A stretch of 16,352 nt of DNA from an uncultured Eubacteriales bacterium (GTDB taxonomy: Bacteria > Bacillota > Clostridia > Christensenellales > CAG-314): NCBI GenBank assembly GCA_900546875.1, contig URET01000029.1:1-16352 (forward strand), written 5' to 3'. Below, in pieces: positions 5,299-13,662 of the stretch (the stretch's first letter is position 1; every line of letters begins with the position of its first letter). The notes under the pieces were generated by a model. That model did not search any database. It was given only the letters and a program-made list of their open reading frames with translations, and was not told where the DNA came from. The position numbers and the translations under genes are program-made.

Positions 5299-7209
5299 TT
5301 AATCGAGACTTTTCTCCTCGACTTGTTTCTTTATTTTCTCCATGAAAGCTTCCAGCTTCATCGCTCCGAGATCGCCCTGCTTCCTGTCCCTTACCGACAC
5401 CACTTCCTGTTCTACGTCTCTGTCACCTATGACCAGCATATACGGGACCTTCTCAAGCTGAGCTTCTCTTATTTTCATACCTATTTTTTCGTTTCTGTTG
5501 TCTGTCTCGACTCTGAAACCTTTCTCCCTCAGCTGCTCCGCTATCTCGAGACATTTATCGGCAGTCCTCTCCGTCAGACTGAGTACCTTTACCTGAACGG
5601 GGCTGAGCCACATCGGAAAAGCTCCCGCATACTGCTCTGTAAGTATCCCCATGAACCTCTCTATGCTTCCGAATACTACTCTGTGTATCATTACCGGCCT
5701 GTGCTTTTCGCCGTCGCTTCCCGTATATGTCAAATCGAAACGCTCAGGCATTTGAAAATCAAGTTGGATCGTACCGCACTGCCAGGTCCTTCCGATACAG
5801 TCCTCAAGATGAAAGTCTATCTTCGGACCGTAAAAAGCGCCGTCCCCTTCGTTTACCGTAAAGGGTTGCTTCAATTTATTCAAAGCACTCTTCAAAGCTT
5901 CGGTAGCCTTGTCCCACTGCTCCACGCTGCCCATGAAGTCCTGCGGACGCGTGGAAAGCTCCACCGAATACTTGAACCCAAACACCTTGTAAAACCTGTC
6001 TATAAGCTTTACTACACCTATTATCTCACTCTCTATCTGCTCGGGCATCATGAATATATGTGCGTCGTCCTGAGTAAAGCATCTAACCCTCATCAGTCCG
6101 TGAAGCGCTCCGCTCAGCTCGTGTCTGTGAACAAGTCCGAGTTCTCCCATCCTTATGGGCAGATCTCTGTAACTGTGCAGACTCCTTTTATATACAAGCA
6201 TTCCGCCCGGACAGTTCATCGGCTTTATCGCATAATCTTCGTCGTCTATCTTGACTCCGTACATATTATCTTTATAATGATCCCAGTGACCGCTTCTGTA
6301 CCATAGATCACGGTTCAGTATCATGGGCGTCTTTATCTCCACATAACCGGCTTTTATGTGTTCTTCACGCCAGAAATTCTCCAGAATGTTCCTGAGGACC
6401 ATCCCCTTTGGATAAAAGAACGGAAATCCGGGCCCTTCGGGAAGAATATCGTATAGATCCAGCTCCTTTCCCAGCTTCCTGTGATCACGCTTCTTGGCTT
6501 CCTCCATCCGCGTGATATAAGCCTCAAGATCCGCCTTCTTGTCAAAACACGTGCCGTATATCCTCGTAAGCATTTTGTTCTTGCTGTCGCCGCGCCAATA
6601 CGCACCCGCTACGCTCGTAAGCTTAAAAGCCTTGACCTTGCCTGTCGAGGACAGATGAGGTCCGCGGCAAAGATCCGTGAACTCTCCCTGCGTATACGTC
6701 GAAACCGTTTCTCCCTCGGGTATTGCCGAAAGCAGCTCTATCTTGTAATCCTCTGCGAATTTCCTGAAAAGCGCCTCCGCTTCCTGCCTCGAAAGCTCCT
6801 TGCGCACAAGCGGCAGATTAGCCTTTATTATCCTTTGCATCTCCGCCTCTATCTTGGGGAAATCTTCCTGAGTTATGGGCGTTTTGAATTCAAAATCATA
6901 GTAAAAACCGTCTTTTATTGCCGGCCCGATGGCAAGCTTTACCGTAGGATATATATTCTTCACCGCCTGCGCAAGTATATGCGAAGTGGTGTGCCTGTAA
7001 ACCTCTCTCCCCTCTTCATCCTTGAAGGTGTATATCCTTAGCTCCGCGTCTTCCTCTACCGGCGTGTCCAACCCGGTCAGCTTGCCGTTCAGACCTGCGC
7101 ATAACGCGTTCCTTGCAAGCCCTTCGCTTATCCCGCTTGCTATATCGTATATTTTCGTGCCCTTCTCACATTCTCTGACACTGCCGTCCGGTAACGTAAT
7201 CTTTATCAT
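5299..7209 (-). CDS. thrS: Threonine--tRNA ligase
   Basis: It charges tRNA-Thr with threonine (EC 6.1.1.3). The 636 residues are the full bacterial architecture: a TGS domain (about 1-62); an N2 editing domain with HTTSH (73-77) and CRGPH (181-185), the HxxxH and CxxxH pairs that clear seryl-tRNA; a class II catalytic core with zinc ligands Cys333 (in MNCPGG), His384 (in DDAHIF) and His509 (in IHRVVFGS); and a C-terminal anticodon-binding domain from about 535. The ATG at 7209 follows TTAGGAGAGG. A T-box leader with its own promoter lies immediately upstream, so expression should rise when uncharged tRNA-Thr accumulates. arcB and arcC follow on the same strand. Confidence 0.98.
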   Translation of the reverse strand: MIKITLPDGSVRECEKGTKIYDIASGISEGLARNALCAGLNGKLTGLDTPVEEDAELRIYTFKDEEGREVYRHTTSHILAQAVKNIYPTVKLAIGPAIKDGFYYDFEFKTPITQEDFPKIEAEMQRIIKANLPLVRKELSRQEAEALFRKFAEDYKIELLSAIPEGETVSTYTQGEFTDLCRGPHLSSTGKVKAFKLTSVAGAYWRGDSKNKMLTRIYGTCFDKKADLEAYITRMEEAKKRDHRKLGKELDLYDILPEGPGFPFFYPKGMVLRNILENFWREEHIKAGYVEIKTPMILNRDLWYRSGHWDHYKDNMYGVKIDDEDYAIKPMNCPGGMLVYKRSLHSYRDLPIRMGELGLVHRHELSGALHGLMRVRCFTQDDAHIFMMPEQIESEIIGVVKLIDRFYKVFGFKYSVELSTRPQDFMGSVEQWDKATEALKSALNKLKQPFTVNEGDGAFYGPKIDFHLEDCIGRTWQCGTIQLDFQMPERFDLTYTGSDGEKHRPVMIHRVVFGSIERFMGILTEQYAGAFPMWLSPVQVKVLSLTERTADKCLEIAEQLREKGFRVETDNRNEKIGMKIREAQLEKVPYMLVIGDRDVEQEVVSVRDRKQGDLGAMKLEAFMEKIKKQVEEKSLD

Positions 7210-7226
7210 TTCTTCCTCTCCTAAAT

Positions 7227-7260
7227 AAAAATCCTTATCATAACGCTTCTATGATAAGGA
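7227..7260 (-). terminator. Regulated terminator of the thrS T-box
   Basis: On the minus strand, TCCTTATCATA (7260-7250) pairs perfectly over 11 bp with TATGATAAGGA (7242-7232) around a 7-nt loop, followed by TTTTT and more T. It overlaps the antiterminator partner sequence and ends 17 bp before the thrS start. Confidence 0.93.
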
Positions 7261-7500
7261 CGAAATATCTCCGCGGTTCCACCTTATTTGCCCGTTTCCG
7301 AGCCGCTTATTTTCCGGTTTCTCGCAACCGCCGCGCACTGCAATGCGCCGAGCCCCGATAGACCTCCCGCGCATTTACCGGTGGTACCGTTTGCCTTTCC
7401 GTGCGCTCTTTCAGCCGCGAAGCGCTCTCTGTAACGGGTACCGAACAAACGACTTGTCCGCCAGTGATAATATCATCCGGGCAACTCAGCGTCACCCGAC
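7227..7500 (-). promoter_or_regulatory. T-box leader (tRNA-Thr-sensing riboswitch) of thrS
   Basis: The conserved T-box sequence AAGGTGGAACCGCGG is at 7285-7271 on the minus strand, followed by a terminator stem. Its AAGG can pair with CCTT in the 5' terminator arm (7259-7256), giving the exclusive antiterminator. Upstream, AGAGAGCGC, GGCTG and a closing AGCGC form the apical part of stem I, enclosed by GGTACC(C)GTT paired with AACGGTACC. Two consecutive ACC triplets (7385-7383 and 7382-7380) lie on the 3' side of this stem and are candidates for the Thr specifier codon. I cannot say which is used. A central hairpin with GCGCA/TGCGC arms resembles stem III. The antiterminator bulge reads UGGA. 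Confidence 0.93.
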
Positions 7501-7506
7501 TAATCT

Positions 7507-7535
7507 ATGATATACCTTTTACCTGCCTTTGTCAA
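7507..7535 (-). promoter_or_regulatory. Promoter of the T-box-thrS operon
   Basis: Consensus TTGACA (7535-7530), a 17-bp spacer and TATCAT (7512-7507) on the minus strand. Transcription should start near 7500, giving a leader of about 290 nt. An AT-rich inverted repeat, GTTTAAAA/TTTTAAAC (7538-7559), lies directly upstream and may be a weak terminator for the preceding unit or an UP-like element. Confidence 0.85.
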
Positions 7536-7576
7536 CCGTTTAAAAACAATATTTTAAACAATCTCTTTATTATTAT

Positions 7577-7756
7577 TCATTCACTTATTATTCTTCCTGT
7601 TTTTGCCTTTTTATACCGCCTTCGCCGCCTCGGCCACGGCCGCTTTGAGCTCTCCAGAAAGCGTATAGTCCCGTCGGAACTCTCCTGCCTCGCTTTGAGC
7701 CTCTCCTTCCGATCACCGACCACAGCTCCTAAAAACCAGCTTTTTATCTGAGACAC
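7577..7756 (-). CDS. Possible 59-codon basic peptide (doubtful)
   Basis: A minus-strand frame from a GTG at 7756 to a TGA at 7577 lies between the MMPL transporter and the thrS promoter. It would encode an amphipathic start (SWFLGAVVGDRKERLK) and a very basic end with five consecutive arginines. No good Shine-Dalgarno is visible, and I recognise no family. It may be chance, or a decayed 3' remnant of a coding region. The surrounding 7561-7781 gap otherwise holds only a 10-bp direct repeat, CGCTTTGAGC, at 7641 and 7691. Confidence 0.15.
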   Translation of the reverse strand: MSQIKSWFLGAVVGDRKERLKARQESSDGTIRFLESSKRPWPRRRRRYKKAKTGRIISE

Positions 7757-7781
7757 CTGAGCATCGGTTTTTCAGAATGTT

Positions 7782-10313
7782 TCAACCGGATATATTCCTC
7801 TTCCCTTCGGATCCTTCTTTTGTACCGCCTTCGTCGGATATGTCCCCGTCTTCGTTGCCTTTGTCGGCACCTTTTTCGCCTTCGCCGGAGCCTTCTTCTT
7901 TTATACTGCCTTCGCGGGAGTTTTCTTTTGCGGTATCCTCGTCCGGCAGTCCCTCAGTACGGAAGGTTTCTCCGTCCGTTTCAGGAGATCGCTGCTGTTT
8001 GACCGAGTCCTTTTCCTTTTTATTTTCTCCGTTTTCTTCCATTCCAACGCGCATTTCGCGGAACGCGCCCTCATTTGTCACCATAGAACTTGTTTTTCCT
8101 TCGGGTCCGCCGTTTTCGGCAAGCTGTTTTTTCATTGCGTGTTTTTCTTTCACGCTTTCAAAAAAGATCAGGCATTCCGGAAGCAGGAATATTATCAGCA
8201 GCATAGATATCAGAGAACCTCGTCCGACAAGTATGCCGATCTCGCTTATTACCGATATGGTCGAAACAAAACCTATTATAAAACCTGCAAGCACAAGTAT
8301 CAATCCGCTTGTCAGGACTGTCAGCAATGTGGCGTCCATACCGAACCTCAGTGCCTGCTCGATACTTTTGCCTTCCTTTCTGGCTTCGGTAAATCTTGAA
8401 GTGAGGAGTATGGCATAGTCCACGGTAGCTCCCATGAGTATGCAGTCAACAAACATTTTGCAGCAGAAAAACATCGTGTTGCCGCTGAGTACCGTCAAAG
8501 CTGAATTTATCTGCACCGCTCCCTGTATCACGGCTATAAGCAGTACCGATACAGAAACTCTCCTGAATATCACAAGCAATATCAGAAAAATCGCGCCTAT
8601 AGTCACAAGGTTGGTCAGCAACATATCCGAGCCGAATGTTGCGCGGATATCGTACATATTTACCGTATCACCGAAAAGATAGAATTCATTATAGATCTTC
8701 CCTATCCTTTCCCTCATGACCTCTACCGCGTCGAACGCTTTGACATCATCAAGATCCATATCAAACACTATCAATACGCGTGTATAATTTTCGCCTACAA
8801 GCAGTTTCTCTCCGTCCTTCCATAAAGTATAATACTCTTCTATGACCGATTTGGCTAAATTCAGACCGGCGTCGTCGCGGTGTTCGTAAAGCAGCGTGAG
8901 CAATTCGGTGACGGGAACGCTCTCATATTCGTCATATCCGAAGTAGTTATAAATCAATTTAGTGAGTCTTCGGCTAAGTCCCGTTTCAACGGAAAGTTCC
9001 TCTGCCGTCATGCTGTAGTATATCGGAGTCGCGCCCATGCCCGTCACCGAGGTGACGGCGTATCCGTCGTCCGACATGGATTCAATAAACTCGCAGACCT
9101 CCTTTTCCTTTTCTTCGTATCCCACCGGCAAAAGCAAAACAAAATTATTTGTTTTGCCGAATTTTTCGTCCACCTCCGCCGCCACCGAGGCATAGTCCGG
9201 ATTACAGCTTGCCCCGAGCGTGGAAATTTCATAATTGTACTCCAGCTGTGTGGCTCCCGCAGCTCCCGCTATTATCACGGCTATAAGTATAAACGGCAAT
9301 ACCTTGCGCGACTTTATTATAAATGAATTGAGGTATCTCGAATTGCGTATAAATTTTTTGTGAGTCCCTTTCTTGAACACACCGTTCAATGCCAGTATCA
9401 ACCCGGGCATAAACAAAAATACCGTCAGCATCGAACACAGTATCCCCTTTATAAGCACCAGCCCAAGATCGTACCCGAGTCTGAACTGCATCAGCATGAT
9501 AGCCGCAAGCCCCGCAATAGTCGTCAGCGAACTTCCGGATATCGTGGATATGGACTGAGCCACTGCGTTTGTCATCGCTTCTTTTACGTCAGGCGTATTT
9601 TTCTCCTCTTCACGAAACCTGTGAAGAAGCATGATCGCGTAATCCATTGCCATCGCAAGCTGCATGATGGCGCATATTGCGTGCGTTATAAAAGAAACAC
9701 CGGAAAGCCATGCGTTCGTCCCGAGATTTATTACTATCGATATGCCGATAACTACCGCAAATAAAACAGGTTCAAAATACGAGTCGGAGGTCAGAAAAAG
9801 TATTGCGAATATTATCACCGCCGCTATGACCATTATCACCGGTATCTGCTCACTTATGGCGTTACGGAGGTTCTTTGTCGTCACCGTTGTGCCGAGGATA
9901 TAAGATTCCTCCTCTTTTCCCAACGCCTTTTCAACAGACTCCATTATCTCGGAAGATGTCAGCGTTTCATGTCCCGTGATGACTCCGATCACGGCACAAT
10001 TATCCTTATAATCGGCGCTCTTCCCCGTGAAAGACACATACTGCACCCCTTCAATACCCTTTATCTTGTCAGCAATCGCCTGTGCCTGTTCAACTGTTAC
10101 GTTTTTTACGTATACACGAAGCTGATCTATACTTCCGAATTCTTCCTGCATCACTTCTATGCCGCGGCTCGTCTCTCCTTCCGGAATATAATCGACAAGA
10201 TTATAATTAATGTTTACCTTCGGCATCAGCGTAACGCAATATACGGTGAAAAGCAAAAACAAAACAAGAAAGACCTTTCTGAATCTGACTATAAATGCTG
10301 CCGTCTTTTTCAT
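7782..10313 (-). CDS. MMPL/RND-family transporter with long acidic C-terminal tail
   Basis: This 843-residue inner-membrane protein has two-fold RND architecture: TM1 at about residues 13-30, an extracytoplasmic domain to about 155, a membrane bundle (about 157-310), a second TM1-like helix (337-354), a second outer domain (to about 560) and a second bundle (566-720). Each bundle carries the signature Asp of the family, in MDYAI (223-227) and VDYAI (631-635). MMPL proteins move lipids or hydrophobic compounds using the proton gradient. The substrate here is unknown. From about residue 725 to 843 a hydrophilic tail rich in Glu, Gly, Lys and Asp looks disordered and is longer than usual. The start ATG is preceded by GCGGAG. 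No adjacent TetR/MarR regulator is present, and I see no clear promoter in 10314-10451. Confidence 0.9.
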   Translation of the reverse strand: MKKTAAFIVRFRKVFLVLFLLFTVYCVTLMPKVNINYNLVDYIPEGETSRGIEVMQEEFGSIDQLRVYVKNVTVEQAQAIADKIKGIEGVQYVSFTGKSADYKDNCAVIGVITGHETLTSSEIMESVEKALGKEEESYILGTTVTTKNLRNAISEQIPVIMVIAAVIIFAILFLTSDSYFEPVLFAVVIGISIVINLGTNAWLSGVSFITHAICAIMQLAMAMDYAIMLLHRFREEEKNTPDVKEAMTNAVAQSISTISGSSLTTIAGLAAIMLMQFRLGYDLGLVLIKGILCSMLTVFLFMPGLILALNGVFKKGTHKKFIRNSRYLNSFIIKSRKVLPFILIAVIIAGAAGATQLEYNYEISTLGASCNPDYASVAAEVDEKFGKTNNFVLLLPVGYEEKEKEVCEFIESMSDDGYAVTSVTGMGATPIYYSMTAEELSVETGLSRRLTKLIYNYFGYDEYESVPVTELLTLLYEHRDDAGLNLAKSVIEEYYTLWKDGEKLLVGENYTRVLIVFDMDLDDVKAFDAVEVMRERIGKIYNEFYLFGDTVNMYDIRATFGSDMLLTNLVTIGAIFLILLVIFRRVSVSVLLIAVIQGAVQINSALTVLSGNTMFFCCKMFVDCILMGATVDYAILLTSRFTEARKEGKSIEQALRFGMDATLLTVLTSGLILVLAGFIIGFVSTISVISEIGILVGRGSLISMLLIIFLLPECLIFFESVKEKHAMKKQLAENGGPEGKTSSMVTNEGAFREMRVGMEENGENKKEKDSVKQQRSPETDGETFRTEGLPDEDTAKENSREGSIKEEGSGEGEKGADKGNEDGDISDEGGTKEGSEGKRNISG

Positions 10314-10451
10314 TTCCGTTATCTCCGCAATTATTCAAACGCTCCTGTCCGCGAACATTCCACGAAAAGGAGCTTTTCCGTTTTTTACCTCACAGCTTTG
10401 GCCTGACGCCCTTCCGCCAAACCGCTTGCCCGAGTTTTTTCTTCAATATAC

Positions 10452-10484
10452 AAAAAGGGAAGTCCGCGTAAATGCAGACTTCCC
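10452..10484 (-). terminator. Rho-independent terminator after the EF-G-like gene
   Basis: On the minus strand, GGGAAGTCTGC (10484-10474) pairs with GCGGACTTCCC (10467-10457), 11 bp including one G-U pair, around a 6-nt loop and is followed by TTTTT (10456-10452). It begins 9 bp after the gene's stop codon. Confidence 0.92.
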
Positions 10485-10492
10485 GAGAATTA

Positions 10493-12571
10493 TCAGTTGC
10501 CTTCCTTCTTCTCTTCGGCAAAACGCTTGGCGTCCTCGATTATCTTCGGAGTCTGGGCTGCGGGAACTTCGTCGTATCTCACAAACTCCATCTCGTAACT
10601 TCCTCTTCCCTGCGTCATACTGCGAAGATCCGTTGCGTATTTCGTGATTTCGGCAAGTGGCACCTCAGCGGTGACTACACTGATCTCACCCTGCGTATCG
10701 CTTCCCATTATACGTCCGCGGCGCTTGTTCATATCGCCGTAAATATCGCCCACGAAGTTTGTCGGGATAGTTATTTTCAGACTGTAAATAGGCTCGAGTA
10801 TAACGGGATTCGCTTTTGAACAGCCTTCCTGGTAAGCAAGCTTCGCCGCCATGATGAAAGCTATTTCCTTACTGTCTACGGGGTGATATTTCCCGTCAAA
10901 CAATGTGCATCTGATATTTACCATCGGATAACCGGCAAGCACGCCTTCCTGTACAGCCATCCTGAGCCCCTTCTCGACTGCGGGAATAAACTGCCTCGGA
11001 ACTGCTCCTCCGACTACCTCGTCCACAAATTCGAAATCACTGTCATAATTGGGCGAAAACCTGACGGAACACTGTCCGAACTGTCCTGCACCGCCCGACT
11101 GCTTCTTGTGCTTACCTTCCGCTTCAACTGTCTTCTTGATGGTTTCACGGTATGCGATCCTGGGTTCCTTCAGCACCGCGTCCACCCCGAATTTATTCTT
11201 CAGTTTTCTGCAGAGAATGTCTATCTGCGTCTCGCCTACTCCGTTGAGCAGCATCTCGCCCGTTTCGAGGTTCTTTGTCACCGTAAAGCTTATATCCTCG
11301 TCCTGCAGGCTGTTAAGACTGCTGAATATCTTGTCCTCGTCTCCCTTCTTGGCTGCATAAACCGCCATCGAAAGCACCGGCCTGGGCATCTTGATGGGAG
11401 GAAGCTTTATATACTTGCCGCTTTCGCATAATGTATCGCCCGTCACGGTGTTGCTCAGCTTGGCAATGGCGCCCATGTCTCCCGCGTGTACGGCTTCGGC
11501 GTTCTCAAGCTTCTTTCCGACGACAAACGATATCCCGGGTATCTTCTCGTCGCTCTCTTTCGTAGGATTGTACATCGTTATCCCGCCGCGAAGCACGCCG
11601 CTTATCACCTTGAAATACGAAAGCCTTCCGACAAACCTGTCCGTTACGGTCTTGAAAATCCTGACTACCAGAGGTCCTCCGTCCGAACACGTAAGTTCGA
11701 TCTTATTGCCTTTGTCGTCCTCGGCTTCACAGTGCTTCTCCTCTGCGGCGGTGGGCGCGTATTCGATAAGCTTGTCCATAAGATTGGTTATGCACTTGTT
11801 TGTGAGTGCACTGCCAGCAAGCACAGGTATGGTACCGCCCATGATTATGCCTTCCCTCAGTCCCTTTATTATCTCTTCGGTACTTAAATCGCCTTCCTCA
11901 AAGTACTTTTCCATGAGAGCTTCGTCATTCTCGGCCGCACTTTCCACCAGCGCTCCATATATGTCATTCAGCTGCCCCTCCACCGCTGCAGGTATGCCGC
12001 CGAGTTCCTTCCCTGCAAGATCAAAGGCCTTCTTCTCTATTACATTCACATATCCCGTCATCTTACCGCCTTCTATCACGGGCAGCATCACCGGCGCGAT
12101 CTTCGAACCGTATTTCGCCTTCACGGCTTCAAAAGTATCGGAAAAATTCGCGTTTTCCTTGTCCATTCCGTTTACGAAGATAATGGCAGGTATCTTATTC
12201 TTTATACATAAATTAAGAGCCTTTTCCGTGCCGACCGTCAATGTGCCCGTGGGACCCGCCACTACAAGCGCACAGCCCGCAACCGTCATAGCCTCTACAA
12301 GTTCGCCTTCAAAATCAAAAAAACCCGGAACATCGATTATATTGAATTTTACCCCTTTGTATGCACAGTTCGCAAGCCCGAGGGATATGGATATCTTCTT
12401 GTTGATCTCTTCGGGATCGAAATCCATTACCGTATTTCCGTCGTCTACCTTTCCTTGCCTGTCAATTGCTTTCGCATTGAAAAGTATCGCTTCGGCAAGA
12501 GTGGTCTTACCCTCTCCGCCATGACCTATCAACGCAATATTCCTTATTTTCTCCGCTAAATACTCTGCCAT
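10493..12571 (-). CDS. EF-G-like translational GTPase with altered GTPase motifs
   Basis: This 692-residue protein is collinear with elongation factor G: a G domain, domain II, domain III (about 390-465), domain IV with HPVDSKEIAF and domain V with VPLAEITKYATDLRSMTQGRGSYEMEF. It resembles the EF-G2-like paralogue group rather than canonical FusA. The P-loop GHGGEGKT (16-23) is intact. The G2-region RGITI is NKKISI (Thr to Ser61). G3 reads DVPGFF (80-85), with Phe84 where EF-G has the catalytic His. G4 is NGMD (134-137) instead of NKMD. GTP binding is plausible, but hydrolysis may be slow or differently triggered. No rpsL, rpsG or tuf neighbours are present, so it is not in the str operon. 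It has its own promoter at 12694-12722 and a terminator. An AAGGAAG site lies about ten bases before the ATG. Confidence 0.9.
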   Translation of the reverse strand: MAEYLAEKIRNIALIGHGGEGKTTLAEAILFNAKAIDRQGKVDDGNTVMDFDPEEINKKISISLGLANCAYKGVKFNIIDVPGFFDFEGELVEAMTVAGCALVVAGPTGTLTVGTEKALNLCIKNKIPAIIFVNGMDKENANFSDTFEAVKAKYGSKIAPVMLPVIEGGKMTGYVNVIEKKAFDLAGKELGGIPAAVEGQLNDIYGALVESAAENDEALMEKYFEEGDLSTEEIIKGLREGIIMGGTIPVLAGSALTNKCITNLMDKLIEYAPTAAEEKHCEAEDDKGNKIELTCSDGGPLVVRIFKTVTDRFVGRLSYFKVISGVLRGGITMYNPTKESDEKIPGISFVVGKKLENAEAVHAGDMGAIAKLSNTVTGDTLCESGKYIKLPPIKMPRPVLSMAVYAAKKGDEDKIFSSLNSLQDEDISFTVTKNLETGEMLLNGVGETQIDILCRKLKNKFGVDAVLKEPRIAYRETIKKTVEAEGKHKKQSGGAGQFGQCSVRFSPNYDSDFEFVDEVVGGAVPRQFIPAVEKGLRMAVQEGVLAGYPMVNIRCTLFDGKYHPVDSKEIAFIMAAKLAYQEGCSKANPVILEPIYSLKITIPTNFVGDIYGDMNKRRGRIMGSDTQGEISVVTAEVPLAEITKYATDLRSMTQGRGSYEMEFVRYDEVPAAQTPKIIEDAKRFAEEKKEGN

Positions 12572-12693
12572 CTTTTTTTCTTCCTTATATTAAATTATTT
12601 TATTTGATCTGCTCTGCAGCACGCTCCTCTCCGCCCGGAAATCAGCCTTTCAGCCCCTTCATTTTCCTCACCGAGTCTTACGCACTATTTTAT

Positions 12694-12722
12694 ATTATAC
12701 ACAAAAATCCGTTTTCACGCAA
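12694..12722 (-). promoter_or_regulatory. Promoter of the EF-G-like gene
   Basis: Minus-strand TTGCGT (12722-12717), a 17-bp spacer and a perfect TATAAT (12699-12694). The -35 element overlaps the stop codon of murI (12717-12715), so the promoter is embedded in the end of the upstream gene. The predicted leader is about 115 nt (12572-12687), with no structure I recognise. Confidence 0.75.
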
Positions 12723-13662
12723 GAGTATTTGCGAATAAATTCATAAATTTTTGAATTTCCTTATATGAATAATCTGTCAGGTACAGTCCGCACCTCCGCA
12801 GCTTCCTCCCTTTATACTTTTCCTCACCGAAATGACCTCCTTCCATATCCGCACGGTATACCTTTACCCTCTTCTCACGATCATTGACGTTGTTCTCCGG
12901 CTTTATCCTCTCCGATAAAATATACTCTTTTCCGCTCAGAGCGTCGTATATCCTTGCTGCCTGTCTTGCAGTACCCTCAGCGCCGTCGAATATTTCTGCC
13001 CCGGGGAAAACTTTTATGAAGGCTTCCCTTACAAACGTATAATGAGTACACCCCAATACCCCCGCCCTGACTTCATCACACCTTATCCCTCTTCTTTCCG
13101 CCGCATCCCTTATGCACTTTTCGGCAAGCAATATATTCCTGTCCCGCGCATTCGCGTAAACGCCGCCGGATCTTTCGCCGATCCCGAAAGACGTCTCCCG
13201 GGCGTCCGGCAAAAAATCTTTCGCTTTACCTCCCGAAGTAAATATCTCTTCCGCTATCTCCGCCAGACCGGGCACCGGCACGCATTCGGCTCCGCACCCG
13301 ACGTAAGCGCCGGCGGTAAACTCCGTTCCGAACAGACATACCCCTCCTTCGTACTTTTTAAGCGCAGGTCTGACCGCCGGCTCTATCCCCACTACCGGAA
13401 AAGCAAATTCCTTCCTGATCTTCCCCGCCGCTGCAGCCGTCATCGTATTGCACGCAATCACCGCCATCTCGACTTTCTCGGCTTCAGTCATCTCACGAAG
13501 CAACCCGCATCCCCTGCATACCAGCTCTTCCCGGCTTTTGTTTCCGTAAGGCATAGCGGCATTGTCCGCAAGATATACCGTTTCCGCGTCCGGCCTGAGC
13601 TTCAGAAACTCCCTCAATACCGCCGCTCCGCCTATTCCGCTGTCAAAAAATAAAACCGCCAT
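12715..13662 (-). CDS. murI: Glutamate racemase
   Basis: It makes D-glutamate from L-glutamate (EC 5.1.1.3) for peptidoglycan stem peptides. Motifs: DSGIGG (7-12), PYG (38-40), ACNT with catalytic Cys71 (70-73), and GCTHY with the second catalytic Cys205 (204-208), all in the Asp/Glu racemase fold. At 315 residues it is about 45-50 longer than common MurI proteins. The extra length is in a loop around 143-175 and a charged C-terminal stretch after about 250. The ATG at 13662 is fixed by an in-frame TAA two codons upstream and by the normal N-terminal DSGIGG spacing. Its ribosome binding site is poor, with AAGGG directly touching the ATG. It is divergent from pckG and is followed closely by the EF-G-like gene's promoter. 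Confidence 0.93.
   Translation of the reverse strand: MAVLFFDSGIGGAAVLREFLKLRPDAETVYLADNAAMPYGNKSREELVCRGCGLLREMTEAEKVEMAVIACNTMTAAAAGKIRKEFAFPVVGIEPAVRPALKKYEGGVCLFGTEFTAGAYVGCGAECVPVPGLAEIAEEIFTSGGKAKDFLPDARETSFGIGERSGGVYANARDRNILLAEKCIRDAAERRGIRCDEVRAGVLGCTHYTFVREAFIKVFPGAEIFDGAEGTARQAARIYDALSGKEYILSERIKPENNVNDREKRVKVYRADMEGGHFGEEKYKGRKLRRCGLYLTDYSYKEIQKFMNLFANTLA

Noticed and set aside
7307..7495. 62-codon minus-strand frame
   Set aside because: Lies wholly inside the T-box leader RNA, whose structure explains the sequence.
10397..10421. TTTGGC/GCCAAA inverted repeat upstream of the MMPL gene as a terminator or operator
   Set aside because: Only 6 bp with a 13-nt loop and no T-tract. 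A strong terminator already lies at 10452-10484, so there is no evidence for function.
11391..12524. 377-codon plus-strand open frame opposite the EF-G-like gene
   Set aside because: Shadow frame: the minus-strand EF-G domains are clear, and the plus translation is Ser/Pro/Leu-rich with no family pattern.
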